A stretch of 14,184 bases of DNA from Rickettsiales bacterium (GTDB lineage Bacteria > Pseudomonadota > Alphaproteobacteria > TMED109): the NCBI GenBank assembly GCA_002689905.1, contig NZIN01000013.1:1-14184 (forward strand), in the 5' to 3' direction. The translations under genes and the position numbers were made by a program. The notes under the pieces are model-generated. The model saw only the letters and a program-made list of their open reading frames with translations, was not told the DNA's origin and ran no database searches. Positions 7,605-14,184 of the stretch are shown here, in pieces; the first letter of the stretch is position 1, and each line of letters begins with the position of its first letter.

Positions 7605-8769
7605 AAAAAATAATAAGGTCAAAAAAAGAAGCTCTAATATTAAAAAAAAAGAAGTTTTATCATCTGTAGCAAAAAGAAAATCTAATCTAGTTCTTAAAGA
7701 TATTTTAAGTATTTGTAGTATAGTATTTAAAGCTCCCTTTCAAATTATAAATCTCATTATAAATAGATTAATCAATTTATTAAAAGAGATGTATGTTCAT
7801 ACCTTAGTAGTAATAAAAAATATTTTTAGCTCCATATTGAATTTTAAAGAAGCTTTTTTTAGTATTATATTTGGTCTACTCTCAGGAAGCATAGGAGCAG
7901 TAATATTATTCTCATATTTAGAGTTCAATTCTGATAGTAAAAAAACAGAATACGAAAATAAAGTTAAAGAAAATACGAAAATAATAACTGAGAATCAAGA
8001 TGAAATAGAAAAACAGGAAGCTATATTAAACGAATATAATCAACTTCTTAATAGTCTAAACTCTAAACTAATAGAAATAAAAGATATTACTTCAGAAAAT
8101 AAAGAGAACCTTTCTGGCTTTTACAAAAAAGTAGATGAATTGTTTTTGATAACTAAAAATACAGAAGATAAATTATTATTAACTGAAGAAAATAATGTAA
8201 GTAAATTAATTGAACTAGAAAAAAAAATACAAAATACCTCTACTATTATTATGTCCTCTAGTAAATCAGAGCTCTCAAATAGAATTTATTTGGCACAAAG
8301 TTTATTAGATAGATTGCATTCAGGTGTTCCTTATGACCCTCAATTAGTTGCTTTAGGAAAAGAAGGTCTTCACCCGGCATTGTTAAGGTTTGCAAAAGGG
8401 GGAGCCCCAACATTATCTGATTTAACTGCTAGATTAACTGTAAGAGCAGGAGAATTAAGAGATGCTTTCAAAACTAAAAGTGATTCAAGTTGGAAAAACA
8501 ACTTAAAAGATGAAATATCAAAACTAGTAAAAATTAAACCCACTAATAGTGCTAATATTGCTGGTATGGAAGGAGTTCTTCTAAGGGCAGAAGAAGCTAT
8601 TTCTAGAGGAGATTTAGAGCAGGCTATTTTTGAAATTGATAGCTTAGATGTCAAGTCTAGAGGCGTTTTAAATGCATGGCTATCAGAAGCAAAAGCTAGA
8701 AAGAATGCAAGTATAGCTGCTGAAAATCTATTAGCTAAAACAACAGCTGCCTTAAGAAATAAAAATTAA
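7582..8769 (+). CDS. Alphaproteobacterial Mic60/mitofilin homologue (COG4223-type inner-membrane protein)
   Basis: Mic60 homologues in Alphaproteobacteria are bitopic inner-membrane proteins related to the mitochondrial cristae organiser, and the gene characteristically lies in the heme cluster between hemD and hemY, as here. The 395-residue protein has a strongly basic N-terminus (about 1-35), a hydrophobic or amphipathic stretch (about 38-88), a clear transmembrane helix (about 92-113, IIFGLLSGSIGAVILF), a periplasmic coiled coil (about 118-225) and a C-terminal mitofilin-like domain (about 233-390). That domain includes RIYLAQSLLDRLHSGVPYDP, HPALLRFAKGGAPTLSDL and SRGDLEQAIFEID. Membrane shaping or outer-membrane contact is the family expectation, not shown here. 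The hydrophobic stretch before the transmembrane helix is unusual. An alternative start at 7570 adds four residues. It ends directly against the hemY-like gene. Confidence 0.85.
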   Translation: MSPIKKIKKNNKVKKRSSNIKKKEVLSSVAKRKSNLVLKDILSICSIVFKAPFQIINLIINRLINLLKEMYVHTLVVIKNIFSSILNFKEAFFSIIFGLLSGSIGAVILFSYLEFNSDSKKTEYENKVKENTKIITENQDEIEKQEAILNEYNQLLNSLNSKLIEIKDITSENKENLSGFYKKVDELFLITKNTEDKLLLTEENNVSKLIELEKKIQNTSTIIMSSSKSELSNRIYLAQSLLDRLHSGVPYDPQLVALGKEGLHPALLRFAKGGAPTLSDLTARLTVRAGELRDAFKTKSDSSWKNNLKDEISKLVKIKPTNSANIAGMEGVLLRAEEAISRGDLEQAIFEIDSLDVKSRGVLNAWLSEAKARKNASIAAENLLAKTTAALRNKN

Positions 8770-10095
8770 TTGCCAAAAATAATTTTTTTTATACTTTTTA
8801 CAGCTCTAATTAGCTCTTTAGCTAGTTGGTTTTCAAACAACAAAGGAAAAGTTATTATTGAATGGTTTGGATGGAGTATAACTACATCACCAGGATTTTT
8901 TTTAATTACTTTAATCTCTAGTATTTTTTTATTATATTTTTCCATTTCTTTAATTATAAATCTACTTTACTTACCTAAAAATACATTAAAATTTGTAAAA
9001 CAAAAAAAAATTAAGAAGGCAAAATTAGCATTAAATAATGGAATTATAGCTTCTTTTTACGGGAATAGCACAGAAGTTTTGAAAAGTCTTAATATTGCAA
9101 AAAAATATTTAACTAACTCTCCACTTTTGATCCTATTGGAGTTTCAGCACTCAGTATATAAAAATAATAATAAAACTTCTTTCTATCTATTAACTCAAAT
9201 GCTAGATATTGATGTATTAAAGCCACTTGCTATTAAAGGTCTCATTGCATATGCAAAAAAAAATAAAGATAGAGTGCTTTTTAAAAATGTTCTTGATAAA
9301 TCTTTAGACAAAAAAATAGACTTTAAATGGCTAAACGAAGGAGTTTATAGCTTTTGTATTGAAAATCATAATTGGAAAGACTTATCAGATTTTTTAGAAA
9401 AAAAAATATCTTTAAAATCTAAAAGAAATAAGGAAATGCTTAGTGCTATATATTACCAAATTGCTACTAATTACTATTTCATCAAAGATAAAAATAATGC
9501 TATTCTATTTTTAAAAAAAGCAATTAGTTATAAGAACTTCTTTCCGCCTTATATGGAGCTTTATTTTAAATTAAGTATAGAAAAGTCTGAAAAAGGCTCC
9601 ATTAAAAAACTTAAGAAGTATTGGAATATTAACCCTAATCCAAATATTGAAAAATGTATAAATTATAGTATTTCAGATCAAGATAATCTAGATAAAATTA
9701 GAAAAATATCTAAAATTTTGTCTAAGCACGATAATTGTTATTATAAATTTTTAATTTTAGGAAAATTTAAATATTATGCTAAAATTTGGGGCTCTTCTAA
9801 AAACGATCTAAATAAATCTATAAAAATAATGCCTTCTAAAGAGGCTTATAAATACTTATACAAAATAGAAAAAACCTATAATAATAAAATAAAATCTAAC
9901 CAATTTGAAAAGCTCTATCAAAACTGTTCAGAGATATATTTCTGGAAATGTAAAGCTTGCAATATTTTATTTGAGAACTGGGTTTCTTATTGCAATGTAT
10001 GTAAAAGTTTTGACAGTATTAAAATGATTAATAATCAAAATATTTCTTATAAAATATCATCTAATTCTCTTACATTAACAAATAAATTAAAATAA
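8770..10095 (+). CDS. hemY: HemY-like inner-membrane TPR protein with C-terminal zinc ribbon
   Basis: This 441-residue protein matches the HemY (not protoporphyrinogen oxidase) family found in proteobacterial heme clusters. Its biochemical role is unsettled. Two transmembrane helices (about 3-20 and 42-66) flank GKVIIEWFGWSITTSP, the HemY N-terminal signature. A long helical TPR-type region (about 75-385) follows. The end carries WKCKACNILFENWVSYCNVC, with CxxC pairs Cys394/397 and Cys408/411, a rubredoxin or zinc-ribbon-like motif reminiscent of LapB/YciM. I chose the TTG at 8770, directly after the previous stop, because no ATG or GTG precedes the first membrane helix and later starts would remove it. 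There is no clear ribosome binding site. The stop overlaps the next start by one base (TAATG). The symbol is assigned by family and position. Confidence 0.85.
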   Translation: MPKIIFFILFTALISSLASWFSNNKGKVIIEWFGWSITTSPGFFLITLISSIFLLYFSISLIINLLYLPKNTLKFVKQKKIKKAKLALNNGIIASFYGNSTEVLKSLNIAKKYLTNSPLLILLEFQHSVYKNNNKTSFYLLTQMLDIDVLKPLAIKGLIAYAKKNKDRVLFKNVLDKSLDKKIDFKWLNEGVYSFCIENHNWKDLSDFLEKKISLKSKRNKEMLSAIYYQIATNYYFIKDKNNAILFLKKAISYKNFFPPYMELYFKLSIEKSEKGSIKKLKKYWNINPNPNIEKCINYSISDQDNLDKIRKISKILSKHDNCYYKFLILGKFKYYAKIWGSSKNDLNKSIKIMPSKEAYKYLYKIEKTYNNKIKSNQFEKLYQNCSEIYFWKCKACNILFENWVSYCNVCKSFDSIKMINNQNISYKISSNSLTLTNKLK

Positions 10096-10577
10096 TGTTG
10101 AAATTTATAACTTCTTTTATATTTATTTTTTTAAATCAATTATATGCAAAAAATCAAATTGATTTTTTAGTAGTTTATAAAGAAAATAGAAATATTGTTT
10201 TACACTACAAAGGAAAAGTAATCGAAACATATGACATCTCTCTTGGATTTGAACCACTGGGTTCTAAAATAAAAAGAGGTGATGGAAAAACCCCTGAAGG
10301 GCTGTATTACATAGAAGAAAAAATTAGTAATAGTGCTTTTTTTTTAGCCTTAAAAATTTCATATCCAAACCCATGGGACATAAGAAGAGCATTAGAATTA
10401 GATTATCATCCAGGTGGCCAAATCATGATACACGGCATGCCTAATGAAGGCTATGATATAAACTTTCATAATTTAAATAATGACTGGACTGAGGGGTGTA
10501 TAGCTATTACAAACCCACAAATGAAAAGTTTGTGGAAAAAAATAAATATAGGAACTCCTATATTGATAATGAAGTAG
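10095..10577 (+). CDS. Secreted L,D-transpeptidase (YkuD domain)
   Basis: YkuD-domain enzymes use a catalytic cysteine to form or break 3-3 peptidoglycan cross-links, or to attach proteins to murein. This one is small (160 aa). It has a probable signal peptide (about 1-18, MLKFITSFIFIFLNQLYA) and one catalytic domain: GDGKTPEGLYYI (62-73), the histidine motif MIHGMPN with His113, and DWTEGCIAITN with Cys135 (130-140). The usual Ser-x-Gly-Cys is Thr-Glu-Gly-Cys here, as in the proteobacterial subgroup with DWTxGCIA. It starts in the stop codon of the hemY-like gene, so it is the last gene of the heme unit although its role is in the envelope. Nine T lie at 10337-10345. It converges on a penicillin-binding protein gene with one base between stops. 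Confidence 0.9.
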   Translation: MLKFITSFIFIFLNQLYAKNQIDFLVVYKENRNIVLHYKGKVIETYDISLGFEPLGSKIKRGDGKTPEGLYYIEEKISNSAFFLALKISYPNPWDIRRALELDYHPGGQIMIHGMPNEGYDINFHNLNNDWTEGCIAITNPQMKSLWKKINIGTPILIMK

Positions 10578-10578
10578 A

Positions 10579-12309
10579 TTATATCTTATTAATAATATTA
10601 CTGAATATTTCTAATGGTAATGTTGAGCCGAAGACATTCTTCATACTCTTATCATCATCTCTTCCATTCCAAACCCCTATAACATGACCTTTAGCGCACC
10701 CTATGAACCACGCATCTCTATTATTCTGGGTAGTCCCTGTTTTTCCTATTATTTTGAAGGAAAACTTAGAGAGCTTTTTGGCAGTTCCTTTTTTTACTAC
10801 CTCATTTAAAAGACCCTTAATCTTATAGCTAGTAGAGCTCTTAATAATTTTCTTGCGTTTAGGTTCAATTCTTTTCCAATAGCTACTACCATCCCTTAAT
10901 ATGATCTCTTTAATAGCGTAAGGAATAATAGGTTTTCCCTCCCCACATATAGGAGCATATGAACCTACTACTTCTAGTAAAGACATAGATGCGACACCTA
11001 ATGCCATAGATGGCTCGTCAGGTATATTAGAAATCACACCAAGTTTCCTTATTTGGCTTATAATTAAATCTCTACCTATAGTATCAGATAGTCTAACTGC
11101 GGCAACATTAGATGATTTTGCAAAAGCTCTTTTTATTGTAATTTTGCCCTCATAATTATTACCAAAATTTTTTGGCGACCACTCTTTTCTGTTAATTGGA
11201 GTATCTAGTACGTAATCATTAATTTTAGCACCATTGTCAAGTGCTGTTAAATAAACATAAGTTTTAAAAATAGATCCTATTTGCCTTTTAGATTGAGTAG
11301 CTCTATTGAACTTACTCTTATTCCAACTTTTGCCGCCTTTTAAAGCCTTTATTGCTCCTTTATAATTCATTACTACTACTGCTGCTTGAATTTGCTCATT
11401 ATCTATATTAGTCATTACATTATCAACAGCCTCATTTACTACATCTTGAATTTTAGAGTCTAAGGTTGACCTTATTAATAAGTCTTTTTTAGACCTAAGT
11501 GTTCCTTCCGGAGTTTGTGTATATATCCAATCTATAAAGTATCTAGCATTTATTGCTTTGCTTTTAGAGGTATTCTGTAAATAATAATCTAATTCTTTAT
11601 TCGCAGATTTTACATCATCTTCTTGAATGATTCCTTTACTAAATAAAAGAGAAATTATCAATTTTGCTCTTTTTATACTAGAATCTCTATTTGTTAATAA
11701 TGATAGTTTGCTTGGTGCTTTTAATGTTCCCGCTAAAATTGCAGATTCAGCTAAACTAAGGTCATTTGGTGACTTAGTAAAATATCTTCTAGATGCAGAT
11801 TTTACTCCATACAAACCTGAGCCAAAATAAACCCTATTTAAATACATTGTGAGGATATCTGATTTAGTAAAATTATATTCAAGATAAAATGAAATTAACA
11901 GTTCTCTCATCTTCCTAGATAAATTTTTATTGCTATTTAAAAAAATCAATTTTGATAATTGCTGAGTAATAGTAGAAGCTCCTTGAGCATATCTTCCTTC
12001 TTTGATATTAAATAATACTGCCCTTACTAAGCCTTTTATATCAATACCTTTATGAGAAAAAAATCTTCTATCCTCAATTATAATAACAGTTTTAGTTAAG
12101 TGAGATGATATATCTTGTAAAGAAACGCTTCCAGCGTATACATCACCTAATGAACCCATTATTTCATTTTTATTATTTAAAACACTAATAGAAGGCTTTC
12201 TAGTTTTATTTCCTAATCCTGTCAGATCGGGTAAAGTAATTATACAATAAACTATCCATAGTGCCAGAGTCATAAAACCTAGCAGAAGCGAAAACTTAAT
12301 AATTCTCAT
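10579..12309 (-). CDS. Class A penicillin-binding protein (GT51 glycosyltransferase plus transpeptidase)
   Basis: A bifunctional murein synthase that polymerises glycan from lipid II and makes 4-3 cross-links. The 576-residue protein has one N-terminal membrane anchor (about 5-25). A GT51 domain (about 50-230) shows catalytic Glu79 in IEDRRFFSHKGID, QGASTITQQLSK (109-120), RKMREL (132-137) and LYLNRVYFGSGLYG-type helices. The penicillin-binding domain (about 275-576) has Ser346-x-x-Lys349 in RQIGSIFKTYVYL, Ser399-x-Asn401 in AKSSNVAAVRL, and KTGTT at 523-527. It is shorter than PBP1a/PBP1b (about 750-850 aa) and leaves no room for a large OB or accessory domain. The usual Pro before the GS of the active-site motif is Ile. 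It starts 4 bases after gyrB, so it is probably co-transcribed with it. The exact PBP1 subtype is not assigned. Confidence 0.93.
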   Translation of the reverse strand: MRIIKFSLLLGFMTLALWIVYCIITLPDLTGLGNKTRKPSISVLNNKNEIMGSLGDVYAGSVSLQDISSHLTKTVIIIEDRRFFSHKGIDIKGLVRAVLFNIKEGRYAQGASTITQQLSKLIFLNSNKNLSRKMRELLISFYLEYNFTKSDILTMYLNRVYFGSGLYGVKSASRRYFTKSPNDLSLAESAILAGTLKAPSKLSLLTNRDSSIKRAKLIISLLFSKGIIQEDDVKSANKELDYYLQNTSKSKAINARYFIDWIYTQTPEGTLRSKKDLLIRSTLDSKIQDVVNEAVDNVMTNIDNEQIQAAVVVMNYKGAIKALKGGKSWNKSKFNRATQSKRQIGSIFKTYVYLTALDNGAKINDYVLDTPINRKEWSPKNFGNNYEGKITIKRAFAKSSNVAAVRLSDTIGRDLIISQIRKLGVISNIPDEPSMALGVASMSLLEVVGSYAPICGEGKPIIPYAIKEIILRDGSSYWKRIEPKRKKIIKSSTSYKIKGLLNEVVKKGTAKKLSKFSFKIIGKTGTTQNNRDAWFIGCAKGHVIGVWNGRDDDKSMKNVFGSTLPLEIFSNIINKI

Positions 12310-12313
12310 ATAT

Positions 12314-14184
<1,871 letters not shown>

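Noticed and set aside
10586..10595. Palindrome TTATTAATAA near the transpeptidase/PBP stops
   Set aside because: It is A/T only with no loop or GC stem and lies in PBP coding sequence; not a credible terminator or operator.
10496..10687. A 63-codon plus-strand frame spanning the transpeptidase/PBP junction
   Set aside because: It is out of frame with the YkuD gene and antisense to the PBP, has no ribosome binding site and no recognisable motif.

Overview
The window is a gene-dense, very AT-rich stretch of an alphaproteobacterial chromosome. It holds twelve protein genes with essentially no free intergenic DNA. Three things point to Alphaproteobacteria: the order yidC-engB-argB-HAD nucleotidase-dapD, the order hemC-hemD-Mic60/mitofilin-hemY diverging from tsaD-gpsA, and the GyrB transducer motif [11 protein letters not shown]. 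Low GC, Lys/Asn/Ile-rich proteins, overlapping or abutting genes and weak ribosome binding sites suggest a streamlined genome such as a SAR11-like marine lineage. The biosynthetic genes kept here (arginine, lysine/DAP, heme, murein) argue against a strongly reduced intracellular parasite. The exact lineage cannot be fixed from this window.

Region 1 (1-3863, plus strand) is one tightly packed run: the 3' half of yidC (membrane protein insertase), engB (ribosome-assembly GTPase), argB (N-acetylglutamate kinase), a HAD-family pyrimidine-5'-nucleotidase-like phosphatase, and dapD (lysine/DAP pathway). Spacings run from an 8-base overlap to a 4-base gap, so the run is probably co-transcribed and translationally coupled.

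Region 2 (3864-5893, minus strand) is tsaD (tRNA t6A synthesis) followed by gpsA (glycerol-3-phosphate dehydrogenase), overlapping by 4 bases. It converges on dapD with no base between the stop codons.

Region 3 (5894-10577, plus strand) starts from a 35-base divergent control region. It holds hemC and hemD (two consecutive steps to uroporphyrinogen III), an alphaproteobacterial Mic60/mitofilin homologue, a HemY-like membrane TPR protein with a C-terminal zinc-ribbon-like motif, and a small secreted YkuD-type L,D-transpeptidase. All five abut or overlap.

Region 4 (10579-14184, minus strand) is the 3' three quarters of gyrB followed 4 bases later by a short class A penicillin-binding protein. 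It converges on the L,D-transpeptidase with one base between stops, so two different peptidoglycan-synthesis enzymes lie tail to tail.

No mobile element, CRISPR array, tRNA, rRNA or phage gene was seen, and no stretch over 36 bases lacks a gene. I found no convincing new multi-gene system. The most interesting items are the Mic60 homologue with an unusual hydrophobic N-terminal region inside the heme operon, the very small divergent promoter region with possible leaderless starts, the zero-spacing convergent junctions, and the many long A/T homopolymers inside essential genes.
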